Program-made: the position numbers and the translations under genes
Origin: Mucilaginibacter gotjawali
GTDB lineage: Bacteria; Bacteroidota; Bacteroidia; Sphingobacteriales; Sphingobacteriaceae
Direction of reading: 5' to 3'
NCBI RefSeq assembly: GCF_002355435.1
Contig: NZ_AP017313.1
Location: forward strand, 4,960,001-5,024,000
Length of the DNA: 64,000 nucleotides
Shown here: in pieces, positions 1-7,680 of the stretch
How positions within the stretch are numbered: position 1 is the first letter of the stretch
Layout of the letters: every line of letters begins with the position of its first letter
Notes under the pieces: generated by a model
Told to the model about the DNA's origin: nothing
Databases searched by the model: none
Seen by the model: only the letters and a program-made list of their open reading frames with translations

Positions 1-45
1 AGATGATTCCTTTTCATCCTTAACTTTAATTACTAATTCTTCCAT
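1..45 (-). CDS. 5' end of an unidentified gene, cut by the window edge
   Basis: On the minus strand an ATG at 45 opens a frame that stays open to base 1 and begins MEELVIKVKDEKESS. Only 15 codons are inside the window, so no family can be named. The acidic/basic alternation resembles the N-termini of small Bacteroidota antitoxin-like proteins, but this is a guess. It would be divergent from the TM2 gene, sharing the 46-268 spacer. Confidence 0.4.
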   Translation of the reverse strand, partial: MEELVIKVKDEKESS

Positions 46-199
46 GATTTATTTTGTATAACAAATATAATGATAAATTCAATCGGGCCATTGCTGCATA
101 TCTATTCTTTTTTAGAGGTTTGATTGCATTCAGGCAAAGCTTTTCACCGTCAAAATCCCCTCACTCACCGACTTGTTTTAACTGCTAACCTAATACCGG

Positions 200-229
200 T
201 TGCGTTTTTTTGGATCTGCCTTAATTTTA
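200..229 (+). promoter_or_regulatory. Possible Bacteroidota-type promoter for the TM2 gene
   Basis: TTG at 200-202 is followed after 19 bp by TAATTTTA at 222-229, close to the Bacteroidota -33/-7 pattern TTG...TAnnTTTG. The start codon is 39 bp downstream. The final G of the -7 box is missing, so support is moderate. Confidence 0.35.
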
Positions 230-268
230 TACCAGGTTTTAATGATGACAAATTAATCTGGTACAAAA

Positions 269-631
269 ATGGACGCTTATCAATATTCATATACCAATGC
301 GGCAGGCATCACCATGGAAGAATACAGTTTTCTTCACCACGCATCAGCAGGGCTTTCGCAAAATCAAATGCAAACCTTTATGCTGGTTTACAACAGCCGC
401 AGAAAAAATCCAAATGATATTTTGCTGGCAACCCTGTTAGGTTTTTTAGGACTGGCGGGTATGCAACGGTTTATGACCAGGAACTATATGTTGGGAGGAC
501 TTTACCTGCTGACTTTCGGTTTTTTCGGGATCGGTACCCTTATTGATCTGATCACTTATAAAAGTATCGCTAATGACTATAACAGGCATTTAGCGTATGA
601 ATGCTATCAAATCGCTAAAATGAACAACTAA
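269..631 (+). CDS. TM2 domain-containing membrane protein
   Basis: The 120-residue product has a soluble N-terminal part and then a TM2 domain: helix one at about residues 50-66, a short loop with GMQRFMTRNY, and helix two at about 74-98 ending IDL. That order (hydrophobic helix, GxxRFY-like loop, Gly-rich helix) is the TM2 signature. The cellular role of bacterial TM2 proteins is unknown. ATG at 269 is chosen because it keeps the N-terminal segment and lies downstream of a promoter-like site. It stands alone, facing the minus-strand M28 peptidase. Confidence 0.8.
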   Translation: MDAYQYSYTNAAGITMEEYSFLHHASAGLSQNQMQTFMLVYNSRRKNPNDILLATLLGFLGLAGMQRFMTRNYMLGGLYLLTFGFFGIGTLIDLITYKSIANDYNRHLAYECYQIAKMNN

Positions 632-695
632 ACTTTTTGACGGGAGCGCAATAGATATCAACTGAAAAACTCCCCGAATCTATCATATTGAACAG

Positions 696-757
696 AAGGT
701 GAAAGGTAAAAGCACCATCGCTTCACACCTTTCACCTTTTCCCTTTCAGCTTTATCC
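696..757 (-). terminator. GGTGAAAG-type hairpin after the M28 peptidase
   Basis: Perfect 12-bp inverted arms lie at 696-707 (AAGGTGAAAGGT) and 727-738 (ACCTTTCACCTT), with a 19-nt loop. On the minus strand the repeat words begin directly after the peptidase stop codon (758-760). There is no strong U-tract, so it may act as an mRNA 3' structure and not as a classical terminator. The same 11-mer recurs at 28342-28352. Confidence 0.5.
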
Positions 758-2398
758 TTATTTTCCCATTGACTTTTCACGGACCGCTTTAAACTCAGAG
801 CCATTTTTCCAACCAGGGAAAGTACTTTCATTCGCCAGTTTATCACCTACTTTAAACAGCATATTGGCTACCTCCGCCATCCCGCCAGCATCCATGCCCG
901 GCGAATAGTTATCTGATGGCTGATGGTAATGCTTATCCCCATATTCTTTTTGCCTGGCTTTGCCCCAGGCTTCACCATGCGTAATACTTTCGGCCCCATT
1001 GTTCATATCCAACGCCGGTACACCCACCTTCGCAAAATTAAAATGATCAGACCTGTAGTAGCCGCCTGCGCCGGGGTTTTTATCGCCGGTAACCTTTTTG
1101 CCGTCTTGTTTTGCAAAATCTGCTACATAATCTTCCAGGTTGTTCTGCCCCTTACCCGCAATGGAAAAATCATTGGTTTCGCCATAGGCCCCCAGCGCGT
1201 CCATGTTAAGGTCAGCCACAGTTTTATTTAAGGGATAAATAGGATGCGTGGCATAATATTCCGAACCCAGCAGGCCCTGTTCTTCCCCTGTTACTGCTAA
1301 AAACACTACAGATCTTTGGGGTTTCTCCTTTAATTGCATAAACCGCCTGGCTTCGCTTAATACTGCAGCTACGCCGCTGGCATTATCAACTGCCCCATTA
1401 TAAATGCTATCACCTTTTGCATCGGGTTTACCAATGCCCAGGTGATCCCAATGTGCGGTATAAAGAATGCATTCTTCAGGACGGGCGCTTCCCTTTAGTA
1501 CAGCGATCACGTTGTGTGAGGTTGAATATTTTAATTTATTTTGAATAGTAAGCGTAGCATCCAGGTTTAACGGCATAGCTTTAAAATCCCTTTTACGCGC
1601 GATAGCCCTGAAATCGCCCGCTACACCCGCTGCTGCAAATAGCTTTTTGGCTGCTTCTTCGGTTATCCAGCCTTCAACTTTACATCTTGAAAGATGTTTA
1701 TCTGATTGTTGTAAATATAGCTTTGCTCCTGTAAAACTATTGGCTACAACGCTCCAGTCATAACTTGCCGGCTCAGTTTGATGCACTATGATGATTCCAG
1801 CAGCCCCCTGCCGCGCTGCTTCTTCGTATTTATAGGTCCAGCGACCATAATAGGTCATGGTATCGCCTTTAAATAAGGTACGGTCGCCCGATTTAAAGCC
1901 AGGGTCGTTCACCAATACCACAACCGTTTTACCTTTAAGGTCCAGCCCCGCATAATCATTCCATTTATATTCAGGGGCAACAATGCCATATCCCGCAAAT
2001 ACCAGCGGGGAGTTTTTTAACTGCACCGTATCCAGTTCGCGCCGTGTTGAAGCCACAAAATCGGCCAGGTAATTCAGGCTGAAAGGTTGTTTTCCTCCCG
2101 ATATTTCCATAGTGCCCACAGGCTTGCTGGTCACTTCAACCATAGGCACCTCCTGGAAATAACTGCCATTATTCCCCGGCTCAAGGCCCATATTTTTAAA
2201 CTCCGATGAAATGTAGGCGATGGCCTTAGTTTCACCCACAGTAAATGGCTTCCGGCCAAGCAATGAATCATCTGCCAATACTGCTATATGGCTTTTTATT
2301 TCGTCGCCCGTTATGGGATTGCCCTTGTCGTGACTTTTGCATGCGGCCAGGACAGCGGTTATGCCAAAAGTTAAAAGGAAAGAATATTTTATTTTCAT
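758..2398 (-). CDS. M28 family zinc aminopeptidase lipoprotein with PA domain
   Basis: Predicted exported metallopeptidase that trims amino acids from peptide N-termini. The start is set at 2398, which gives a lipoprotein signal ending LAAC (Cys20); an ATG 27 bp further up only adds a non-signal stretch. A PA (protease-associated) domain lies at about 130-230 (FAGYGIVAPEYKWNDY). The M28 core follows with zinc and catalytic residues H316-x-D318 (AHWDHL), D338 (NGAVDNASG), E372/E373 (TGEEQGLLGSEYY), D400 and a final His in YRSDHFNF. Length of 546 residues is usual for the family. Likely anchored to a membrane facing the periplasm. Confidence 0.9.
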   Translation of the reverse strand: MKIKYSFLLTFGITAVLAACKSHDKGNPITGDEIKSHIAVLADDSLLGRKPFTVGETKAIAYISSEFKNMGLEPGNNGSYFQEVPMVEVTSKPVGTMEISGGKQPFSLNYLADFVASTRRELDTVQLKNSPLVFAGYGIVAPEYKWNDYAGLDLKGKTVVVLVNDPGFKSGDRTLFKGDTMTYYGRWTYKYEEAARQGAAGIIIVHQTEPASYDWSVVANSFTGAKLYLQQSDKHLSRCKVEGWITEEAAKKLFAAAGVAGDFRAIARKRDFKAMPLNLDATLTIQNKLKYSTSHNVIAVLKGSARPEECILYTAHWDHLGIGKPDAKGDSIYNGAVDNASGVAAVLSEARRFMQLKEKPQRSVVFLAVTGEEQGLLGSEYYATHPIYPLNKTVADLNMDALGAYGETNDFSIAGKGQNNLEDYVADFAKQDGKKVTGDKNPGAGGYYRSDHFNFAKVGVPALDMNNGAESITHGEAWGKARQKEYGDKHYHQPSDNYSPGMDAGGMAEVANMLFKVGDKLANESTFPGWKNGSEFKAVREKSMGK

Positions 2399-2590
2399 TT
2401 CGGTCAGTTTCGCCGAATGTAACAAAAATTCCCTTTATTTAAACGCAGGCGTAGCCGATCAAAAACGAACACCCCGCTGTATCAAAATGATACGTAGCGG
2501 GGCATATCATTACATAAAACACTGAAGTACAGCAATATAAAACAACGGCACATAGTTTGTGCAATAATATACAGTTAACACAAAATCAAA

Positions 2591-2950
2591 ATGAGCAGTA
2601 AAAAACAACCTGAACGCCGTACATTTTTACAGGATCGTTTTGATATCCTGATCAAAAGGCAAAAATCGGGAAAGGCAACATTTAGTGAATTAACTGAACT
2701 GGATGAAATTGTAAACCGCGACCCGGAATTAAGGGAAAAAGTTATTCGTGAAAGTATGCTGACGGAAGGATATGATGACTTTGAAGAGCCAATGAACCAT
2801 CCTCAAAATGAAGAGCCTGTTTTACAACAAGTAAAAAGACGAAGTTTATTAAGCCACATAAAATCACTAATAACCCGCATTTTCAATTCGCAAATTATTA
2901 CGGTAAAAACCGGTAACGTTATACTGCGATCGGCACTTTTGTCATTCTGA
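2591..2950 (+). CDS. Small unknown protein with anti-sigma-like N-terminus
   Basis: The 119-residue product is hydrophilic. The N-terminal 60 residues (FDILIKRQKSGKATFSELTELDEI, shown here only in part as SGKATFSELTELDEI) resemble the N-terminal helices of Bacteroidota FecR/anti-sigma proteins, in which a 'sG.at..E..eL' motif is common. There is no membrane segment or FecR domain afterwards, and the C-terminus (NVILRSALLSF) is unremarkable. It could be a truncated anti-sigma factor or a cytosolic regulator. No sigma gene is adjacent. Confidence 0.55.
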   Translation: MSSKKQPERRTFLQDRFDILIKRQKSGKATFSELTELDEIVNRDPELREKVIRESMLTEGYDDFEEPMNHPQNEEPVLQQVKRRSLLSHIKSLITRIFNSQIITVKTGNVILRSALLSF

Positions 2951-3038
2951 AAAAATCACCCGCCAATATCTTTAGTTTACGTTGCGTACAAATAGATTTA
3001 TTTTCGGTAATTTGGCAGAAACCTTAAAACTATAATTC

Positions 3039-3731
3039 ATGAAAAAAATCATTTTACTGGCAGCCCTGATTGCATTTGTTTTTTCCGCCTTTTCGCAAAC
3101 AGTTGACCTTCGCCGCAAAATTGAAGTTAGTGGATCCGCTGAGCAGGAAGTTACGCCTGATATTATCAACGTTACTGTATCCCTGCAGGAGTACATGAGT
3201 GGTAAAACCAAAATCACCATTGATGAATTGGAGAATCAGCTTGAAAGCGCTGTTAAGGATGCCGGCATTCCCAAAGAAGACTTCACTGTAAACAACTTGT
3301 TCTCTTACAATAATTATTATCAAAAGAAAAAGTCGCCAGATTTTTTAGCGGCAAAACAATACAGGATCCGCTTTCATGATCTTAACAAATATAACCAGAT
3401 AATAGCGGCCGTTGACGCTAAAGGCATATCCTCAACAAATATTGATAGTTACGATTATTCGAAAATGCCGGAAGTAAAACGCCAGGTAAAAATACAAGCT
3501 TTGTTGGCCGCTAAAGAAAAAGCGACTTACCTTTTAAACAGCCTGGGCGAAAAACTGGGCCCAGTGATCAGCATCAATGAAACCGAAACCCCAATCCAGA
3601 ATTACTTTAGTCCTAATATGTACTCAAACACAGTGATGGCCTACAATAAGAGCGAGTCGACTTCGGATATTGATTTTAAGAAAATAAAATTAAGTTATCA
3701 GATAAATGCTGTCTTTGAGATTTCGAATTAA
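3039..3731 (+). CDS. SIMPL domain (DUF541) periplasmic protein
   Basis: A signal peptide (MKKIILLAALIAFVFSAFSQ) is followed by IEVSGSAEQEVTPDIINVTV, the typical opening of the SIMPL/DUF541 fold, in which 'G.a...v.PD...v...v' recurs. Residues 25-228 fill the domain. Members such as BP26 and YggE are periplasmic and linked to oxidative stress, but no reaction is known. The gene is monocistronic, with 335 bp of spacer after it. Confidence 0.85.
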   Translation: MKKIILLAALIAFVFSAFSQTVDLRRKIEVSGSAEQEVTPDIINVTVSLQEYMSGKTKITIDELENQLESAVKDAGIPKEDFTVNNLFSYNNYYQKKKSPDFLAAKQYRIRFHDLNKYNQIIAAVDAKGISSTNIDSYDYSKMPEVKRQVKIQALLAAKEKATYLLNSLGEKLGPVISINETETPIQNYFSPNMYSNTVMAYNKSESTSDIDFKKIKLSYQINAVFEISN

Positions 3732-4087
3732 GGTGTTGAAAACCCGGGGCCATTTATAAAAGTATTTTTAAACAGTTCTGTTTGCAAATTATAAATCCCT
3801 CAAAAAAAATTGCATTTCACGAAGAATTTTTAATTGTATAATGCAATTTCTTTGTTATACAAGTGTTAATAACTTTTAAGCCGGAACATCAACCACTACC
3901 CTTTATTGCGTTTTGGATACAATATTTTCTTATTGGTTAATTTAATATAAAAAACACACTCCTTTTGTGAAGTTTTGTGCCCAATATTAAAAAAATATTA
4001 AGTTTTTATTTTCTTTCCCATTGATTGATAAGCACTTGACAATTTGAAAATTACCATTTATCTTTAGTGACCCTAATAGATTTAAGC
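3732..4087. other. AT-rich spacer with one inverted repeat
   Basis: No coding frame is seen. AAATTGCATT at 3807-3816 pairs perfectly with AATGCAATTT at 3840-3849 (10 bp, 23-nt loop). This may be a 3' structure of the SIMPL transcript. The promoter at 4036-4066 lies at the right-hand end. Confidence 0.5.
4036..4066 (+). promoter_or_regulatory. Bacteroidota-type promoter
   Basis: TTG at 4036-4038, a 20-bp spacer, then TATCTTTA at 4059-4066. The box runs into a GTG at 4067 that could be read as a start, so the true start of the next gene must be the ATG at 4088. Confidence 0.6.
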
Positions 4088-4501
4088 ATGATCCGTACAC
4101 GCTTCAGGAAGGTAATACTTGTTGCCCCTGAAATCTTCGATGAACATTTAATCGCTGGTTATACCAACGTTAAACACGTGTCTGTTGCAACCAATATATT
4201 CCCCTCTATTTTTGAATCCTACCCCGAGCTGATTATATTTGATCATGATTTTTTAGGAAGGGACCTGGAAAAAATTCTGCGCCGGATCCAAACAAATAAG
4301 TTCTACAATAAAATCAAACTTTACTGTTATAAAAATGATGCCAACGAAAAAACGGATAGTTTCCTGAAAGTTCTTGGCGTTGATCAGTTTATCTACAAGG
4401 CCGACCTGGCCAAGGTCCATCAACAAAAAACGGTGCTAAACACCGTCAATGATATGATCGATCACTCGATCATTAAACTTGTTGCCGGTGTAAGCAACTA
4501 A
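4088..4501 (+). CDS. Degenerate receiver-like protein
   Basis: The 137-residue product reads like a response-regulator receiver fold: beta strand KVILVAP, then ELIIFDHDFLGRDLEKIL in the place of the phospho-acceptor strand, then KIKLYCYKND and a C-terminal FIYKADLAKV in the place of the conserved Thr/Lys strands. Acidic residues near the first strand are missing, so phosphorylation is doubtful. No output domain is present. ATG 4088 is preferred over GTG 4067, which overlaps the -7 box. It converges on serS with a 4-bp gap. Confidence 0.6.
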   Translation: MIRTRFRKVILVAPEIFDEHLIAGYTNVKHVSVATNIFPSIFESYPELIIFDHDFLGRDLEKILRRIQTNKFYNKIKLYCYKNDANEKTDSFLKVLGVDQFIYKADLAKVHQQKTVLNTVNDMIDHSIIKLVAGVSN

Positions 4502-4505
4502 ACGC

Positions 4506-5777
4506 TTAATCTATCCACTCAAACTTTGTGTACGGAACCAATACCTCGGGTACTTTTATGCCATTTTCCGTCTGGTAGTTTTCCAATATCGTTGCTACAA
4601 TACGTGGCAAGGCCAATGCACTGCCATTAAGCGTGTGGGCCAACTGGGTTTTTCCTTCAGCATTGCGGAAACGGAGTTTTAAACGGTAGCTCTGGAAAGT
4701 TTCGAAGTTTGAAACAGACGAAACCTCGAGCCAGCGCTGCTGCGCCGCACTCCATGTTTCCAGGTCATAAGTAAGCGCGGAGCCGAAACCCATATCTCCG
4801 CCGCAAAGGCGCAATACGCGGTATGGCAGTCCTAATTTTTGTAATAAACCCTGTACATGGCTCACCATCTCCTCCAATAACGCGTATGAATTATCCGGGT
4901 GGGCGATTTGCACAATCTCCACCTTATCAAACTGGTGCAGTCTGTTCAAGCCACGTACGTGGGCGCCATATGAGCCTGCTTCCCTGCGGAAGCAAGGGGT
5001 ATGGCCGCAATTTTTTACGGGCAACTCATCGGCCTTTAAAATAACATCACGGTAAAGGTTAGTGATGGGCACTTCTGCAGTCGGGATCAGGTACAGGTTA
5101 TCCAAACCCACGTAGTACATTTGCCCTTCTTTATCCGGCAACTGGCTGGTGCCAAAACCCGAGGCTTCATTCACCATTAAAGGCACACTTACTTCGCTGA
5201 AACCTGCTTTTTCAGCCTCGTCAATAAAGTAATTAATGAGGGCACGCTGCAATTTGGCGCCTTTGTTTTTATATACCGGGAAACCCGCGCCTGTTATTTT
5301 AACACCAAGCTCAAAATCAATCAGGTTATATTTGGCGGCAAGTTCCCAATGTGGCAATGCGTTTGCAGGCAGGTGCGGCATAGCGCCGCTTTCAAGCACA
5401 ACTTCATTCTCCTCGGGGGTAAGCCCTTTCGGTACCGAACTATGAGGTAAATTGGGCAGCAATACCTGTTTCTGGTATAATTCATCCTCGATAGTTGAAA
5501 GCTGCTCGCCTAAAGTCTTGATATCTTCTTTCCAGGTACCGGTTTTTGATTTGAGCACCTCGGCTTCTTCTTTCTTGCCGGCCCGCATCAGTTCACCAAT
5601 CTGTTTTGCTGCAGCATTTGCTTCCGCCGAAACATTATCCAAACTGGTTTGTGTTTGACGGCGCTTATCATCCAATTGAATAATTTCATCAACCAAAGCG
5701 GGCTGTTTAAAATTTTTTACAGCCAAACGTTCCAAAACCTGTTCCCTGTTATCGCGGATATAATTAACTTGCAGCAT
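4506..5777 (-). CDS. serS: Seryl-tRNA synthetase
   Basis: Charges tRNA-Ser with serine in the cytoplasm. The 423-residue product has the N-terminal two-helix coiled-coil arm (about 1-110, KQIGELMRAGKKEEAEVLKSK in that region), then the class II catalytic core with motif 2 (FRREAGSYG) and motif 3 (NGSALALPR). Length is normal. The start at 5777 gives MLQVNYIRDNREQV, the usual SerS beginning. A perfect -7 box (TATCTTTG, plus-strand 5794-5801) lies 17 bp upstream. Confidence 0.97.
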   Translation of the reverse strand: MLQVNYIRDNREQVLERLAVKNFKQPALVDEIIQLDDKRRQTQTSLDNVSAEANAAAKQIGELMRAGKKEEAEVLKSKTGTWKEDIKTLGEQLSTIEDELYQKQVLLPNLPHSSVPKGLTPEENEVVLESGAMPHLPANALPHWELAAKYNLIDFELGVKITGAGFPVYKNKGAKLQRALINYFIDEAEKAGFSEVSVPLMVNEASGFGTSQLPDKEGQMYYVGLDNLYLIPTAEVPITNLYRDVILKADELPVKNCGHTPCFRREAGSYGAHVRGLNRLHQFDKVEIVQIAHPDNSYALLEEMVSHVQGLLQKLGLPYRVLRLCGGDMGFGSALTYDLETWSAAQQRWLEVSSVSNFETFQSYRLKLRFRNAEGKTQLAHTLNGSALALPRIVATILENYQTENGIKVPEVLVPYTKFEWID

Positions 5778-5793
5778 TATTTTTAATTTTAGG

Positions 5794-5801
5794 CAAAGAT
5801 A
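5794..5801 (-). promoter_or_regulatory. -7 promoter box of serS
   Basis: On the minus strand this reads TATCTTTG, an exact match to TAnnTTTG, 17 bp before the serS ATG. No TTG is found at the expected -33 position, so the upstream box is weak or absent. Confidence 0.4.
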
Positions 5802-5807
5802 TAATCA

Positions 5808-5894
5808 GTTGGCGGTTTGCAGTGTGTAGTTAGCAGTTTTTTTGTTTACCCTTTCAACTGCCTACTGCCAACTTCAAACTGCCAACTTCAAACA
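5808..5894. repeat. CTGCCAAC-word inverted repeat between serS and rsmI
   Basis: The spacer between two divergent genes carries TTGGCGGTTTGCAG near 5809 and its degenerate complement as CTACTGCCAACTTC and ACTGCCAACTTC at 5862-5890. Read in the direction of each gene, the same C-rich word (CTGCCAAC) precedes both start codons. Confidence 0.55.
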
Positions 5895-5900
5895 AAAAGA

Positions 5901-6571
5901 ATGAGTGGAAAATTATACCTGGTTCCCACCCCGATAGGTAACCTGGAGGATATGACCTTCAGGGCAATCAGGGTTTTAAAAGAAGCCGACCTCATCCTGG
6001 CCGAGGATACGCGCACATCGGCGCCATTGCTGAAGCATTTTGATATCCATCAAAAGGTATTTGCACACCATCAGCATAACGAGCACCAATCGACCAACGA
6101 GATCATCCGTTTTTTAAAGGAAGGAAAAATATTGCGCTGATTTCGGATGCGGGCACCCCAGCGATATCCGATCCAGGCTTTTACCTGGTAAGGGAAGCAT
6201 TGAAAAATGAAATTGCGGTGGAATGCCTGCCCGGCGCTACCGCGTTTGTTCCGGCCCTTGTCAACTCGGGGTTCCCTACCGACCGGTTTTGTTTTGAAGG
6301 GTTCTTACCGGTAAAAAAAGGACGCCAAACCCGCTATAAAACTTTAGCAACTGAAGAACGCACCATCATCTTATATGAATCGCCGCACCGGTTATTAAAA
6401 ACACTGGACGAAATGGCTACCTATTTCGGAGCTGAAAGGCAGATCTCCGTTTCCCGCGAGTTGACAAAAATGTTTGAAGAAACTGTTAGAGGAACGGTAA
6501 CCGAAGTAAAAACTTATTTTGAAACACATCCTTTGAAGGGTGAGTTTGTGATTTGTGTAGGCCCCCTCTAA
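5901..6571 (+). pseudogene. rsmI: 16S rRNA 2'-O-methyltransferase RsmI, frameshifted
   Basis: RsmI methylates C1402 of 16S rRNA using SAM. Frame one (ATG 5901) gives MSGKLYLVPTPIGNLEDMT and AEDTRTSAPLLKHF, the family N-terminus, and ends at a TGA (6138-6140). The family motif SDAGTPAISDPGFYLV and the rest (GATAFVPALVNSGFP, YESPHRL) continue in another frame to TAA at 6569-6571. Adding one A to the A5 run at 6125-6129 restores an uninterrupted 223-residue RsmI. This is either a single-base sequencing error or a real inactivating or phase-variable deletion. The stop codon lies inside a GCCCCCTCTAAAT repeat. Confidence 0.85.
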
Positions 6572-6641
6572 ATTGCAAAGCAATCATGAACACCGATAAA
6601 AAGCAATAAACCAGTGAATAATCCCCCCCGGTAGGAGAGAC
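6561..6641 (+). repeat. GCCCCCTCTAAAT / TCCCCC element, left copy
   Basis: GCCCCCTCTAAAT at 6561-6573 overlaps the rsmI stop, and TCCCCCCCGGTAGGAGAGAC lies at 6622-6641. Together they match, in inverted order, the compact copy at 7047-7078, but here the two halves are separated by about 48 bp. The two copies enclose the unknown gene at 6664-7026. Confidence 0.6.
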
Positions 6642-6663
6642 TTTTTTATATTACCTATAAAGC

Positions 6664-7026
6664 ATGACACACATCGCCAAAAATGACGAGCTTTTAAATT
6701 ACTTATCCGGAGATAAAAGTTTAATAAGTGCATCAATAAGCAGGTTCGATATTTTTTATGCTAATCATAAATTAAATATTGATGTTTATATTACCTTATT
6801 GTATTCAAAGGATGAAAAAGACCTAAAAATACAATTTCAAAATGTATCTCAATATGGCATGTTCTACACCTCAGATCATTATTTTTACTATATAGAACGG
6901 TACAAATTTTTTAAGTCCGATAAAGGGTACTATATTAGTTTTGACCCTTTCGAGGAAAATAGGGAAATTCAGGTTGAAGACAATAACTTTATTTTAGCCG
7001 ACAATATGGAAGGCTATTTTTTGTAA
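6664..7026 (+). CDS. Unknown 120-residue protein between inverted repeats
   Basis: No family is recognised. The protein is soluble, rich in Tyr, Phe, Asp and Lys (FYYIERYKFF, YYISFDPFEE), with no signal peptide or membrane segment, and looks like a small alpha/beta or beta-sheet protein of the size of many immunity or contact-dependent accessory proteins. Its base composition is more AT-rich than its neighbours. It sits between inverted copies of an extragenic repeat, which suggests possible movement as a cassette. Confidence 0.6.
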   Translation: MTHIAKNDELLNYLSGDKSLISASISRFDIFYANHKLNIDVYITLLYSKDEKDLKIQFQNVSQYGMFYTSDHYFYYIERYKFFKSDKGYYISFDPFEENREIQVEDNNFILADNMEGYFL

Positions 7027-7046
7027 TAAATAAAACAAGTCTTAAC

Positions 7047-7078
7047 GTCTCCCCTGCCGGGGGAGATTTAGAGGGGGC
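7047..7078 (-). repeat. GCCCCCTCTAAAT / TCTCCCC element, right copy
   Basis: GTCTCCCCTGCCGGGGGAG at 7047-7065 forms a hairpin and is followed by ATTTAGAGGGGGC at 7066-7078. The reverse complement matches the left copy (13 of 13 bases in the first block and about 15 of 19 in the second). It ends 13 bp before the DUF1572 start. Confidence 0.6.
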
Positions 7079-7091
7079 TGGAAGGGCTTTT

Positions 7092-7613
7092 ATGAAAGAA
7101 TATTTAACCAGCGCAATCAAACGCTTTGAATATTATAAAACACTTGCCGAACAGACTTTCGCCCAGGTTAATGACGAAAGCTTGTTTTGGCTATATAATG
7201 AGGAAAGCAATAGCATAGCCATGATCGTTCAGCACCTGGCAGGCAATATGCTTTCCCGCTGGACAGATTTTTTAACCAGCGATGGCGAAAAAGATTGGCG
7301 AAACCGTGATGCAGAGTTTGAAAATGCGATTACCAATCGAGCTGAATTGTTGACGCAATGGAATAAAGGATGGGATTGCCTCTTCAATGCCTTAAATTCA
7401 ATCGGCGATGATGATTGGGAAAAGGATATTTATATCCGCAATGAGCGCCACAGCCTGGTGGATGCCATTAACCGGCAATTGTCACATTACCCTTATCATG
7501 TTGGGCAGATTGTTTTTATTGGGAAAATGATCGCCGGGGCTGATTGGCATTCGCTATCTATACCAAAAGGAAAATCGGGATCGTTCAATTCAGAAAAATT
7601 TAAAAAGCAGTAA
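7092..7613 (+). CDS. DUF1572 (DinB-like) protein
   Basis: The 173-residue product is a four-helix DinB/YfiT-like protein. It keeps MIVQHLAGNMLSRWTDFLT, the first metal-binding His region, and HYPYHVGQIVFIGKM with the second His pair, plus the acidic loop DWRNRDAEFE. Proteins of this group are often metal-dependent transferases or thiol-linked detoxification enzymes, but DUF1572 itself has no proven reaction. Starts at the first ATG after the repeat. Confidence 0.85.
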   Translation: MKEYLTSAIKRFEYYKTLAEQTFAQVNDESLFWLYNEESNSIAMIVQHLAGNMLSRWTDFLTSDGEKDWRNRDAEFENAITNRAELLTQWNKGWDCLFNALNSIGDDDWEKDIYIRNERHSLVDAINRQLSHYPYHVGQIVFIGKMIAGADWHSLSIPKGKSGSFNSEKFKKQ

Positions 7614-7680
7614 GTACACCTTTAATAAACTATTAAAAATAATTGCGTCATTTGCAGCGTTTCCACGGGATATTATTTCA

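Noticed and set aside
6125..6129. Programmed frameshift in rsmI
   Set aside because: The A5 run is not followed by a recognisable stimulating structure, and RsmI is not known to use frameshifting; an indel is simpler.
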